Source: Patescibacteria group bacterium (GTDB lineage Bacteria; Patescibacteriota; Minisyncoccia; UBA6257; 2-01-FULL-56-20). From it: DNA of 39,849 nt. Below the pieces are notes generated by a model that was not told where the DNA came from, did no database searches, and saw only the letters and a program-made list of their open reading frames with translations. Location of the stretch: the NCBI GenBank assembly GCA_018971305.1, contig JAGXBC010000006.1:1-39849 (forward strand). Direction: 5' to 3'. This document shows positions 25,096-35,060 of the stretch, piece after piece; within the stretch, counting starts at the first letter, position 1, and each line of letters opens with the position of its first letter. A program made the position numbers and the translations under genes.

Positions 25096-28000
25096 ATGGC
25101 ACAAGTACCTATATCACAAAATGATTTCTCGGGGGGCATTCAGAACTATACCAAAAAGCCTACGCTGCAAAATGGGTATTATTTTGGGTATTGTGTCAAC
25201 TACAGGGACGACCCCAATGCTATAACCCTGCTGCCGGGATCAGTAAAGGAGTCGGGGACTGTCGTTACTGATTTGCTGAAATGGGCCGATCTCCTCCCAA
25301 ATACCACCACGTCCTTCTTTTACGGAAATGCCGGAAACCTCTACCAGCGCAGTTCATCTGCTACATGGTCATTCATCCATACAGCAGGGGCTTCTCATGG
25401 CAATGGCCTTTCGTACTTTTTCGCAGATGATTATCTGTACTACTCCTGCGATTACACACTGGGCCGCTATGGCCCCGTATCAGGTACCCCGACCTATTCC
25501 GATGATTTTATCACCGCGCAGGGGGGTATTCCTACCAATACCGCATCGCTCGTCCTTACGGCAGCATCGAGTATGTATGCCACAGCAGCCAATTCGGCCT
25601 CACTGGATATAACCAGCGATATTACACTGGAGGCATATTTCAAAGCAGCATCATTGCCCACAGGGACAAATACCATGACGCTTATTGGAAAATGGGACGA
25701 AAGCGGGGCGCTACGGTGCTATAAAATGGATATACAGGCAATCTCGAACTACTTTGGCAATGGCGCTGATGGTGCCTTAACAATATCTGTAAATACCACC
25801 GATGCCCCCATAGACTCTTCCTGTAATGCAACGAAAGGTACCTATACCATATCCGCAACAAATGCTTCATTTGCGCCTAATCAGAAAATCCTTGTACACC
25901 AAACACGCGGGACTGGGGCAGGTACGTGGCAGCGCATGACTATCCAAAGCTATACGGCGGGGACGATCACCACGGTGGAACAGGTGGCCTTTAACTATAC
26001 AACGAGTGGCAATAATGCTGCGCAGGTACTCGTTATTAAACAGTATACAAACGTCACGATAAATAACGGCGTAACACTGACGGCAAAAGCATGGAATGGC
26101 ACTGTAGGGGGTATTTTAACATTCCTCGCCAATGGCACCGTGACCATAACGGGAACGATAGACGCCTCCGGGTGTGGATTTTTAGGGGCTACCACATTTG
26201 TCGGAGGAACAAGCGCCGTACAATACGCCGGTGAGGGTACTGCGGGGCCATCTATACAAACCATGAGTGCAAACGGAAATGGGGGCGGTGGCGGTATTAC
26301 CGAGGCTGCGGCTGGGAGGAACGATATCGTTGCAGGCGCCGGTGGAAGTAATGGGACACAGGGAACTGAGGGTGCGGTACCGTGGTCATGGGATCAGGGC
26401 CATAACTCGCCCGGAGCATTAAGCGGAACGGCAGACTTAACAACCATGACCTTCGGTGGAGGTGGTGGCAAAGCTGGCTCTGATTATCACGCCACCCCTT
26501 CATTTAGCGGAAACGGTGGCAATGGTGGAGGAATTATATTTATAGCTGGAGCTACTATAACGATGACAGGATCAGTCCTCGCAAACGGCCAGAATGGACA
26601 AGCCCAAGCAGCGCAGGGCGGCGCCGGCGGGGGAGGGTCAATCCTCATAAAAACACAGGTAGGAACACTGGGGACACTCTCAACAGCAATCGGGGGCACA
26701 ACAACACAGCTCTACGATTCAAACCCAAACTATGTATGGGGACTGGGTGGGACTGGACGGGTACATATCGACTATTATACGAGTTTTACAGGTACTACCA
26801 GTCCAACCATAGATTCCCTTCAGGACACGACACTCGGTAATACTACTGGGTATCAGGCACGTATTGGTATATCCAATGATGGCACACTTCAAGAATACCT
26901 GTCTTACCCTCTGCCCGCCTCATTTACAACATCGGTGTGGAACCGTATATCTATCACGTGGGTAGCCTCAACATCAACAGCCTCATTTTACTGGAACGGC
27001 ATACTACTTGGTACGAATATCGGTACAAAAACAGCAATAAGTAATAACGTATCACTGCTCTATATCGGCGCAAATAAGGGCGCATCTGCCGTGCAGAACT
27101 TCTTTGACGGAAAGATAGACGATTTCCGTATATGGAATGCAGCACTATCAGCTTCAACAATCCTTGCTAATAACCAGATACAGGTTTCCGCAACAGCAGC
27201 CAGTTTGCAGGCGGCATGGACGTTCAATTCTGTGTATACCGATACCACGGCCAATGCCAATACACTCACCGCCGTAAACAGCCCGACCTTTGATACATCA
27301 GATGTTCCCTTCCCTGCCCCAACAACACGGCTGGATATAGACCAATCCTATACCACCGCGGGGAGTACCTACACACTGCCCACAGCTATATCAGAAGCGA
27401 CAAATGATACGCTTCCTTTTACCCCAGCAGATGATCCGCAAAAATCTGTTGATTTTAATATAGATACCGTGGGGACGGGTAATATCACGGTGACGGTGCA
27501 TGACCAGCAAAATAAAGTAGTAGCAAGCCAAACGATAAATCATGCAAGCCTCTCGACTGGATTTATAGAGTTTATCTACTCCCCGCAGTGGCGCATTGTT
27601 ATTGGAAAGACGTACCATATGCACGTTACGGTTTCCACTGGTACATCAAAAATAGTCAGTTCATCATTAAATAATCTCGCCACAGCTGATTTCCATACTT
27701 ACTTTGGCATTCTCGTGAATGATACCCAGTTCCACCCAATTATTCCGTTCCTCAACTTTATGGCAATAGGCAATGAGCGATATATCGCCAAGTGGGACGG
27801 GGCATTCTATACTCCAAACGCTATCGCTTTCCCTACCGGCTGGCGCGTGCGGTGTTTCGGAACATGGCGCGAGTACCTTGCAATAGGGGTATGGCGCGGG
27901 ACAAACATACAGGATTACACCCACGGCAGGGTGTACTTCTGGGACGGTATAGCGCCAACATTCAACTTTTTCATTGATGTCCCAGACGGGCAAATAAACG

Positions 28001-28767
28001 CACTGTGGGGCAAGGATTCAGACCTCTACATGATCGCGGGGTACCGTGGCGATCTGTTGGATTATCAGGGTAACTTCTTCTTCGATACCGGCAATTCGTC
28101 ATCGCTGAAACTGCGATTTATCCCGAAGCGTACCGCAGCTGATCTTATAGAAGTATATCCGGGCGCACTCAATTATTACCGAAACCTTATACACATCGGT
28201 GTTGCCTCATCGTCCAATTCAACCACCATAACGCGGGGCGTGTATGCGTATGGGACATACGATCCCCAGCTGCAGCCCACGCTATCATGTGATTATCTCG
28301 TATCAACGGGCAATACAGGAAATACGGTAACAATCGGTCTGGTGTTCCCCGTAGGCAATAAACTTATCGTGGGCTGGCAGGACGGGATAGCATATGGCGC
28401 CGATGTTATAGACTTTACCAACAACCCAGCCCCGCAGGGCCGCATTGAGATGATGATGACTGACGATAATGCGGTATGGCACCCGAAAATGAATACACAG
28501 GTACGTGCCGATTTCCTCGCGCTGCGCTCGGGGGAAAGTGTCGATTTGGCTATGTCTATCGATCGGGCGGCGTATATAACCTCGGCAAAAGACAGCACGG
28601 TTGGTGATAAGTTCTATACACTTCCCTCAACGTCCCTTACCAACGCAACGGGCCGTGGCAGGGAGTTCCAGCTCGCCGTGGATTTATACGCGACAGGTAC
28701 GACCAGCCCTACGCTATTAGGTGTAACTATCCTCCATGATGCACTAGGGGAGGAGCAACAATTCTAG
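25096..28767 (+). CDS. Large tail protein with LamG/concanavalin-like domain split by a Gly-rich insertion
   Basis: 1223 aa; SLDITSDITLEAYFKAASLPTG... and WNRISITWVASTSTASFYWNGILLGT...FFDGKIDDFRIWNAALS. Confidence 0.7.
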   Translation: MAQVPISQNDFSGGIQNYTKKPTLQNGYYFGYCVNYRDDPNAITLLPGSVKESGTVVTDLLKWADLLPNTTTSFFYGNAGNLYQRSSSATWSFIHTAGASHGNGLSYFFADDYLYYSCDYTLGRYGPVSGTPTYSDDFITAQGGIPTNTASLVLTAASSMYATAANSASLDITSDITLEAYFKAASLPTGTNTMTLIGKWDESGALRCYKMDIQAISNYFGNGADGALTISVNTTDAPIDSSCNATKGTYTISATNASFAPNQKILVHQTRGTGAGTWQRMTIQSYTAGTITTVEQVAFNYTTSGNNAAQVLVIKQYTNVTINNGVTLTAKAWNGTVGGILTFLANGTVTITGTIDASGCGFLGATTFVGGTSAVQYAGEGTAGPSIQTMSANGNGGGGGITEAAAGRNDIVAGAGGSNGTQGTEGAVPWSWDQGHNSPGALSGTADLTTMTFGGGGGKAGSDYHATPSFSGNGGNGGGIIFIAGATITMTGSVLANGQNGQAQAAQGGAGGGGSILIKTQVGTLGTLSTAIGGTTTQLYDSNPNYVWGLGGTGRVHIDYYTSFTGTTSPTIDSLQDTTLGNTTGYQARIGISNDGTLQEYLSYPLPASFTTSVWNRISITWVASTSTASFYWNGILLGTNIGTKTAISNNVSLLYIGANKGASAVQNFFDGKIDDFRIWNAALSASTILANNQIQVSATAASLQAAWTFNSVYTDTTANANTLTAVNSPTFDTSDVPFPAPTTRLDIDQSYTTAGSTYTLPTAISEATNDTLPFTPADDPQKSVDFNIDTVGTGNITVTVHDQQNKVVASQTINHASLSTGFIEFIYSPQWRIVIGKTYHMHVTVSTGTSKIVSSSLNNLATADFHTYFGILVNDTQFHPIIPFLNFMAIGNERYIAKWDGAFYTPNAIAFPTGWRVRCFGTWREYLAIGVWRGTNIQDYTHGRVYFWDGIAPTFNFFIDVPDGQINALWGKDSDLYMIAGYRGDLLDYQGNFFFDTGNSSSLKLRFIPKRTAADLIEVYPGALNYYRNLIHIGVASSSNSTTITRGVYAYGTYDPQLQPTLSCDYLVSTGNTGNTVTIGLVFPVGNKLIVGWQDGIAYGADVIDFTNNPAPQGRIEMMMTDDNAVWHPKMNTQVRADFLALRSGESVDLAMSIDRAAYITSAKDSTVGDKFYTLPSTSLTNATGRGREFQLAVDLYATGTTSPTLLGVTILHDALGEEQQF

Positions 28768-28768
28768 T

Positions 28769-29476
28769 ATGGATAACAACCAATTATTATCACGGTTACA
28801 GTCGCTCGAGCGTGAAATAGCCAGCCTTAAACAAAGCAAAACCGGGGGCGTTACCATAACCCAAGATGCACTTCTCCCCGGTATCATTAAAGAACGCCAT
28901 CTGGTCGTAGGCTCGGGTGCGAACAAGGGTGATCTCATATACTCCGATGCGAATGGTGGGTTTACTAATTTAGGCATTGGGACAGCGGGGCAGGTCGCAA
29001 CGGTAGTGGGTGGCGTCCCCACGTGGCAGTCACCGTTCTACTCGGCTTCATACGGGTCAATGTATGTTTATAATTTGGGCACCGGGGGCACGACTGTGAC
29101 GATAACCCTCCAAGATACCTACTACCAAATAGGCAGCGGAATAACACAGGGGGTAGTGAAAAACTTTACTTTTCAGAATGCCCGAGAGCTAAAGGCCAGC
29201 GTTGCGGGGACATATCTTATCACGTTTACCATAGTCGTTGAGTGTGCCACAGCGGCGCAGACTATGGAGGCAGCGGTAATGGTAAATGGTACCGCTAACA
29301 CTACCATTGCAGGGCATTCAAACGTCAGTACAGCCACAAAACCCGTTACAATGGGTGCAACAGGTTTCCTAACATTGGCGGTGGGGGATTTGGTATCAAT
29401 GTCTGTCCTTAACCATAGCGGGGCAAATAATATAACGATAGACCATTTAATGTTCAGTATCACAAGAGTATTTTAA
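28769..29476 (+). CDS. Tail fibre-like protein
   Basis: 235 aa; short N-terminal coiled coil then beta-rich C1q/TNF-like-looking region. Confidence 0.5.
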   Translation: MDNNQLLSRLQSLEREIASLKQSKTGGVTITQDALLPGIIKERHLVVGSGANKGDLIYSDANGGFTNLGIGTAGQVATVVGGVPTWQSPFYSASYGSMYVYNLGTGGTTVTITLQDTYYQIGSGITQGVVKNFTFQNARELKASVAGTYLITFTIVVECATAAQTMEAAVMVNGTANTTIAGHSNVSTATKPVTMGATGFLTLAVGDLVSMSVLNHSGANNITIDHLMFSITRVF

Positions 29477-29480
29477 TACG

Positions 29481-29531
29481 TGGTATAATGGGGACAGGCC
29501 ACCTAGGTCATAACCTCGGGGGCTTTTTTTT
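29481..29531 (+). promoter_or_regulatory. Extended -10 promoter plus hairpin/T-tract leader
   Basis: TGGTATAAT 29481-29489; imperfect stem from GCCACC...to...GGGGGC (about 29498-29523); T8 29524-29531; ATG 29532. Confidence 0.65.
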
Positions 29532-30350
29532 ATGGCTGATAACATTTCAGGTGGAGATTTTGGTGCAGGACTGGCAGGACAGGCAGTACAAACGGGCCAA
29601 AATGCCATTAACTCATTCAATCCTCAAGATGTCGCAGGTACGCAGCGTCAGGGATTTAGCTCACTATTTGGCTCCCAAATGGGTGCAGGCGCCCCGATAA
29701 GTTCACAGGATTATTATAATAAGTATGCCTCCGCAATAGCGGCAAATCCCTCAGTTACGGGCCTGTACAATACGGCAAATACGCAGTTTAACGTGCCACA
29801 GCTGGCAAATCAGGCCGCCTACCTGAATAATCAGGTCGCAAACGTCGCGCCCACGCAATACTCACTGGCTAGAGGATTTGATGTATCAGACCCACAGGTG
29901 CAAAACGCAATAAATACCAACTTGCGCTTTTTACAGCCGCAGGCGACAGCAGCGACAAACTTCGCACAGACTGCCCAGAACCTAGCGGGACAGTACGTGC
30001 AGGCAGGTATCGCCCAAAACCAGTTTAATCTTTTACCCGTCCAGCAACAGGGACAGATGCTTTCTGATGCCCTCGCCCGCCAAAGCACAGGGTTTGATAT
30101 AGCGGCACAGAACGAGCTTCAAGGATTGGTATCAAAAATGAACGCCGGCGTCACCCTTTCGCAAACGGAAATGAGCAGGGCAAACTCTCTATTACAGGCG
30201 CAGGAGGCATACCAGCAGGCGGTTGATACGGCGAAGATACAGCAACAGACGACCCTCGGAGCAAGCCAGCTTGCGAACAAATATCAAAATATACCGGCTG
30301 GCAATACGCTTATAAATACCTTTACCGGCGGCGCATACAGGGCGCGATAA
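29532..30350 (+). CDS. Gln/Ala-rich virion or ejection-like protein
   Basis: 272 aa, position after tail genes. Confidence 0.5.
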   Translation: MADNISGGDFGAGLAGQAVQTGQNAINSFNPQDVAGTQRQGFSSLFGSQMGAGAPISSQDYYNKYASAIAANPSVTGLYNTANTQFNVPQLANQAAYLNNQVANVAPTQYSLARGFDVSDPQVQNAINTNLRFLQPQATAATNFAQTAQNLAGQYVQAGIAQNQFNLLPVQQQGQMLSDALARQSTGFDIAAQNELQGLVSKMNAGVTLSQTEMSRANSLLQAQEAYQQAVDTAKIQQQTTLGASQLANKYQNIPAGNTLINTFTGGAYRAR

Positions 30351-30351
30351 T

Positions 30352-30888
30352 ATGGACGATATATACTTTCCGGGCATGGAGCAGACACAGCCTGATGCTT
30401 CGGCATCGATGGAGGGTATGTACTTTCCCGGTATGGCCCCCGCACAGGCAGATGAAGGACAACAGGGCTGGAGTGGGTTTGTTGATAAGGCATCACGGAT
30501 ATCCCAACAGCGCGGCTTCCCTACCAATGTATTATTGGGACAGGCAGCGATTGAATCGGGGAGAGGCTCTGCAGCACCGGGCAATAACTATTTTGGTATA
30601 AAGGGAAGCGGAACAGGGGGGTCGAATAATCTGGCTACAAAGGAATATGGGGCAGGTGGCTACTACGGGGAAAACTCGGATTTTGCGGCATATGAGAAGC
30701 CGGAAGATGCGATCAATGCGTACATTGACCTCGTAACAAGCTATCCCGGCGTACCAGAGGCCATAAAATCAGGCGATACGCTGGCAGTATTACAGGCAAT
30801 AAAGAATGCGGGGTATGCGACATCGCCCACATACGTGAACGATGTATCAAATACGCCGGAGTTTAGAGGTCAATATGGATCCAACTAA
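30352..30888 (+). CDS. GH73/FlgJ-like glucosaminidase (virion lysin)
   Basis: FPTNVLLGQAAIESGRGSAAPGNNYFGIKGSG...YSPEDAINAY-like EKPEDAINAYIDLV. Confidence 0.8.
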   Translation: MDDIYFPGMEQTQPDASASMEGMYFPGMAPAQADEGQQGWSGFVDKASRISQQRGFPTNVLLGQAAIESGRGSAAPGNNYFGIKGSGTGGSNNLATKEYGAGGYYGENSDFAAYEKPEDAINAYIDLVTSYPGVPEAIKSGDTLAVLQAIKNAGYATSPTYVNDVSNTPEFRGQYGSN

Positions 30889-32983
30889 TGCACCATCGGC
30901 ACAAATGACACCTACGGGCTTATCGTGGTTTAATAATGCCATGCAGGGTTTATCCTCTGCAGTCGGCGGGGGGTTAAATGCCATAGGAAATATCCCCGTT
31001 TCACCTATGGGTACAACGCTGGGTGATCTTACGAAACAGTACATATACGACCCGAAGCGGGGGATTTTACCGAATAACCTCATAACAGGGAGAGGGGGAT
31101 TATCAGATCAGGCTAAACTACAACAGGACTATGCACAGGGAAAAATATCAAAAGATGAGTTTATCAGTAAAAGCACCGAAATGGGCCTTCCGATGGTCAT
31201 GGGCCTTACGGGTGGGGTAGAGGCAGGTGGCGAAGGGCTGGTAACAAAAGAGGGAAAAGCCCTCACTTCAACGAAGTTCAACCCGCCGGATGAGGCCGGC
31301 CCTATACTCGACCAACGTGGCAATCCAATAAAAAGCCCGGAACCCGTGACGGAGCCACAGCCGATGCGTACCGGGGAAAATATACAGACGGAGGCACAGC
31401 CCCAGCCACGCCCAGAAAGACTACCGGCAACACGTACCTATACGCCCGGTAAAGTATCGAGTGCTGACCTACTGGAAAATCAGAAGCGCAATATACAGAT
31501 CGATGGCAGAGATATACAAACCCCCGCACAGGTAGAGCAGATCAACTCTACCCTTAACGGGTATGGGATTAAAGGCACAGGCGCACAGCAGCTACAGATG
31601 GCGAACGATAAAATCGCTGATTTATCAAAACAGGCGAAGCAAATCATAGCGAATGAGGGAGGAGTAACATCACGCGCCAGCCTTATTAAACAGACCGCAC
31701 AGAATATGTCCCTTAGTGGCAATCATGCGGTACCGGGGGAACAGGTGCCCTTCACCTCACAATCATACATTGACAGCCTCTACGCTCGCGCGACAGGGGC
31801 CGATCTTACAAAAAGCATCACAGGTGCCCCCGATTTTATACCTGATACCGTTGTTGCTGATATGAAAAAGTTTGCTGCGCAGGACGCAGCCTCTACTTTT
31901 GACCGCACCGATCCTACGAAATGGACAGCCAATCAGGCGACCTCACGCTTCGCGCGTGATGCCATTGACACAACCCTTGATACAGCCCATCCTAATGCTT
32001 CAACCCTTAATAATGACATGAAGGATTTATATGATGCACAGGACGCACTGCGGAAACAGTCAAACCTCGAAAGTGGGGCAGCATATAAAAGCGCAATGGG
32101 GCAACAGCCGCCATTATTGAAACGTATTCTTACAAATCCCCTCGCAGTAGGGGCTGAAATCGTGGGTGGTATGCAGGTGGCACCTCATCTGCCGGAAATT
32201 GCATCAACTCTTGGGGGAGGTATGCTTGCGGGAGCGAAGAAAGCGTATGATGTACTTAGCGGCGGTGATAACGCAAACGCAAAACAAAGCGGGCAAGAAG
32301 ATAATGGGGTCATGTTTCATGTTGATAGCGTACCACAAGACCCGAAGACGGGCAATTATTTACTCCCTGAAAACCCCGGAGTAACACCACTAACACCCGG
32401 TACCCCAGAGTATACTCGTGCGCAGAACTCGTTATCGGGCGGGGCGAGGCAGTTTATGCAGAATGCTCCCCAGTATATGAGTACGGTAAATCAGGTGAAT
32501 AGCGATGTGAAGGGCGGTATGCCACTCAATATAATGACGCTGTTCAAAAGTGCGCAGGACGTGAGCGCATACCTTAGCGATCCGAAAAGCCCATACGCAA
32601 AGCAGCTGGCCGATGTGGGAAAGCTCAATAGCCAGTTTAGGGCAGCATATACCGCAGTAACGGGTGAAAAGCCGGACGATAGCCAGATGCTCTCACCGGG
32701 CAATAGTGCCGAACAGTTTAGTGAAAAGTATAAGGAAATGGTGAAGTTTATCCATGACAATTTCGCACAGTTTCAGGTGCCGTACCTGCAAACATCAGAG
32801 GCGCCTCAGAGCTTCAATGCACCGGGCGGCCCGCAAACCCAGTACCAACAACCACAAGCATCACCAAATGCCGCATCAATTATGGGGGGCAATATGCCCG
32901 CACTCAACTTGCCACCTGTAGGTTTGCCCAGTCTAAATAATGCGCCGGGAGGACTGCCGGCTCCTAATTTTCCAACACAATGA
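30875..32983 (+). CDS. Large virion/ejection-like protein
   Basis: About 702 aa from MDPTNAPSAQ; Gln/Pro-rich C-terminus. Confidence 0.55.
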   Translation: MDPTNAPSAQMTPTGLSWFNNAMQGLSSAVGGGLNAIGNIPVSPMGTTLGDLTKQYIYDPKRGILPNNLITGRGGLSDQAKLQQDYAQGKISKDEFISKSTEMGLPMVMGLTGGVEAGGEGLVTKEGKALTSTKFNPPDEAGPILDQRGNPIKSPEPVTEPQPMRTGENIQTEAQPQPRPERLPATRTYTPGKVSSADLLENQKRNIQIDGRDIQTPAQVEQINSTLNGYGIKGTGAQQLQMANDKIADLSKQAKQIIANEGGVTSRASLIKQTAQNMSLSGNHAVPGEQVPFTSQSYIDSLYARATGADLTKSITGAPDFIPDTVVADMKKFAAQDAASTFDRTDPTKWTANQATSRFARDAIDTTLDTAHPNASTLNNDMKDLYDAQDALRKQSNLESGAAYKSAMGQQPPLLKRILTNPLAVGAEIVGGMQVAPHLPEIASTLGGGMLAGAKKAYDVLSGGDNANAKQSGQEDNGVMFHVDSVPQDPKTGNYLLPENPGVTPLTPGTPEYTRAQNSLSGGARQFMQNAPQYMSTVNQVNSDVKGGMPLNIMTLFKSAQDVSAYLSDPKSPYAKQLADVGKLNSQFRAAYTAVTGEKPDDSQMLSPGNSAEQFSEKYKEMVKFIHDNFAQFQVPYLQTSEAPQSFNAPGGPQTQYQQPQASPNAASIMGGNMPALNLPPVGLPSLNNAPGGLPAPNFPTQ

Positions 32984-33333
32984 ACCCACAAACACCATCA
33001 TTCGGCAGCGGTAGCCCTCTACTAGGGGGTATGCAGCAGGTGGCGCAGGGCATGATGCAGCCCGGAGGGTCAAATGTGCTTACGCAGCAGCAGTCACCAT
33101 CGGCTCCGGGGTTTAATGAGAATACGACTATCCCACCGCAGCCGCCGATGCCCAATCAAAGCCCAATGAACAACTTTGCACAGGGGCTGGTAAATAGGGG
33201 GCAGCCCGGTCAATCGGCACAGGGGGCAAAGCCACCGAAAAATCCACTGCACGCCCGCGCAGAGCTTATCGTGAAGGCGCTTACCGCACACCTTGCATTA
33301 CTAGATAAACTAATGGGAATACAGCACGTATGA
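32980..33333 (+). CDS. Pro/Gln-rich hypothetical protein
   Basis: 117 aa, ATGA-coupled to the preceding gene. Confidence 0.55.
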   Translation: MNPQTPSFGSGSPLLGGMQQVAQGMMQPGGSNVLTQQQSPSAPGFNENTTIPPQPPMPNQSPMNNFAQGLVNRGQPGQSAQGAKPPKNPLHARAELIVKALTAHLALLDKLMGIQHV

Positions 33334-33539
33334 ACTACCAACTAAGTGATATTATCTCTGGTATTTCGCAGGTCGGATTTCCGATTGTCATCTCACTGCT
33401 TTTGCTAATACGCATAGAGAGCAAAATGGAAAAGTTTGGTGATAAAATGGAAAAAGTAAGCGAGAACCTTGACAAGAATACGAATGCGACAGAAAAATTA
33501 TCGACTGTCATAAATGAGCGTCTACCCAGACGAAAGTAA
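33330..33539 (+). CDS. BhlA/UviB-like small membrane protein (holin-like)
   Basis: 69 aa; FPIVISLLLLIRIESKMEKFGDKMEKV. Confidence 0.6.
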   Translation: MNYQLSDIISGISQVGFPIVISLLLLIRIESKMEKFGDKMEKVSENLDKNTNATEKLSTVINERLPRRK

Positions 33540-33885
33540 CGATATGGATAATACTACGTTAAATTATGTAGTGAATGCTCCCTATTTTTGGCTATCAATG
33601 GGCCTCGTAGCCGGTGTATCGGTATTTGTCGGGGCCATTATCTACGATGGCGACCTCAAGACCGCATGGAAGGGTATTATCAGCATACTTACCTATGGAT
33701 TTTTTATATTTGAAATCACCTTTACCCGTATCCTTCATTTAGAAAATGGTTTATCGGTGCAAGATCCAACGCGCTATGGGGGACTACTTACTATATTGTT
33801 TGTAACAATATTTTGGGTTATTGGTATGCTCTTGGGCGTATTTGCATCAAAGAAAACTCATAAAAGGAGTATAATAAAAGCATGA
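33514..33885 (+). CDS. Multi-TM membrane protein
   Basis: 123 aa with about three hydrophobic segments. Confidence 0.6.
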   Translation: MSVYPDESNDMDNTTLNYVVNAPYFWLSMGLVAGVSVFVGAIIYDGDLKTAWKGIISILTYGFFIFEITFTRILHLENGLSVQDPTRYGGLLTILFVTIFWVIGMLLGVFASKKTHKRSIIKA

Positions 33886-34721
33886 TAGTCGGAAATGACA
33901 TATCAGAATATCAGGGGCAACCCGATTGGCCTACCCTCAAAAATAATGCCAACTTCGTGATTATTAAGGCAGGGGAGGGAGCGACCTACATAGATAAGCA
34001 GTTTGGCTATAACCGGCAAAAGGCCCGCGATGTGAATATCCCCAGAGGCTATTACCACTTTGCACGGCCCGATACAGGTAATACCCCCCAACAGGAAGCA
34101 CAGTTTTTTGTCAATCTTATAAACGGCCAGCCCCTACAGGAAGGGGAATCGCTGTATCTCGATTATGAAGTGCAGTATATCGGGGATAATGTGGGGTGGG
34201 TGCAGGCGTGGCTGGATTTTGTCTATCAAAAATTGGGAGTAAAACCATTCTTTTATTCCTACCAGTCAATGCTTACGAGCCACGATTGGTTACCCATAGT
34301 GAACTCTGGATACCCCCTGTGGGTAGCAGCACCGACAGGCGATCCGAATAATAATATATTCAAAACAGGCGCATGGCCCAAAGCGGCTATGCAGCAATGG
34401 GGAAATGAAACCGTACCAGGGATAACGACAGGAGTGGTAGACGCAGATGTATTTTTCGGTGATACAGCAAAATTCTTATCATATGGTTATCATTCCCCAA
34501 TACAACCAAATCCGCCCTCTAACGGTCAACCTACGCCTCCACAAACCCCTCCTGCGCCCCCGTCGACGCCGAGCACACCGCCGGCGGTTGACTACAAACA
34601 AATAGTGGATTCCATAGAGGTCATAATCAATGACAAATCTCAAATACCGTGGTGGGATTTTATCCTTCACGACAAACGAATTGACGAAATTCAAGGGCTC
34701 ATTGATAAAAGTACTGCTTGA
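33882..34721 (+). CDS. GH25 lysozyme (endolysin)
   Basis: GNDISEYQGQPDWPTLK, FVIIKAGEGATYIDKQF, YYHFARPDTGNTPQQEAQFF, LYLDYE; Pro-rich linker to C-terminal segment. Confidence 0.9.
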   Translation: MIVGNDISEYQGQPDWPTLKNNANFVIIKAGEGATYIDKQFGYNRQKARDVNIPRGYYHFARPDTGNTPQQEAQFFVNLINGQPLQEGESLYLDYEVQYIGDNVGWVQAWLDFVYQKLGVKPFFYSYQSMLTSHDWLPIVNSGYPLWVAAPTGDPNNNIFKTGAWPKAAMQQWGNETVPGITTGVVDADVFFGDTAKFLSYGYHSPIQPNPPSNGQPTPPQTPPAPPSTPSTPPAVDYKQIVDSIEVIINDKSQIPWWDFILHDKRIDEIQGLIDKSTA

Positions 34722-34845
34722 ACGAGAGAAACGATACACCTTAAAAAGTGCAGAAAAAATAGCAGATAAAATTGTGCTGGGAGTTATTGTCTGTATGGGT
34801 CTTGTCGCATTTGCGTATACGATTGTACGGATAGCGGGGAGGTGA
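34630..34845 (+). CDS. Small single-TM protein in the lysis cassette
   Basis: Hydrophobic VLGVIVCMGLVAFAYTIV; overlaps lysin 3' end, so the true start may be later. Confidence 0.45.
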   Translation: MTNLKYRGGILSFTTNELTKFKGSLIKVLLEREKRYTLKSAEKIADKIVLGVIVCMGLVAFAYTIVRIAGR

Positions 34846-35060
34846 ATAATATGCAGTCACCACGATTTACACTAAGTAAGGAAGATATTATTAAATGGCT
34901 CCATAATGCAGTCATATTTTTGGCGCCGGCAGCCCTAGTATTTTTGGTTGCTCTACGAAACACAGGATCATCACATCAGGCATTTATTGTTCTTTATATG
35001 TGGGCATTAAATACCGCGATTGATCTTCTTCGGAAATTTATCGACGGGCCGGTGCAGTAA
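34842..35060 (+). CDS. Holin-like membrane protein
   Basis: 72 aa, two hydrophobic stretches, next to the endolysin. Confidence 0.6.
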   Translation: MNNMQSPRFTLSKEDIIKWLHNAVIFLAPAALVFLVALRNTGSSHQAFIVLYMWALNTAIDLLRKFIDGPVQ

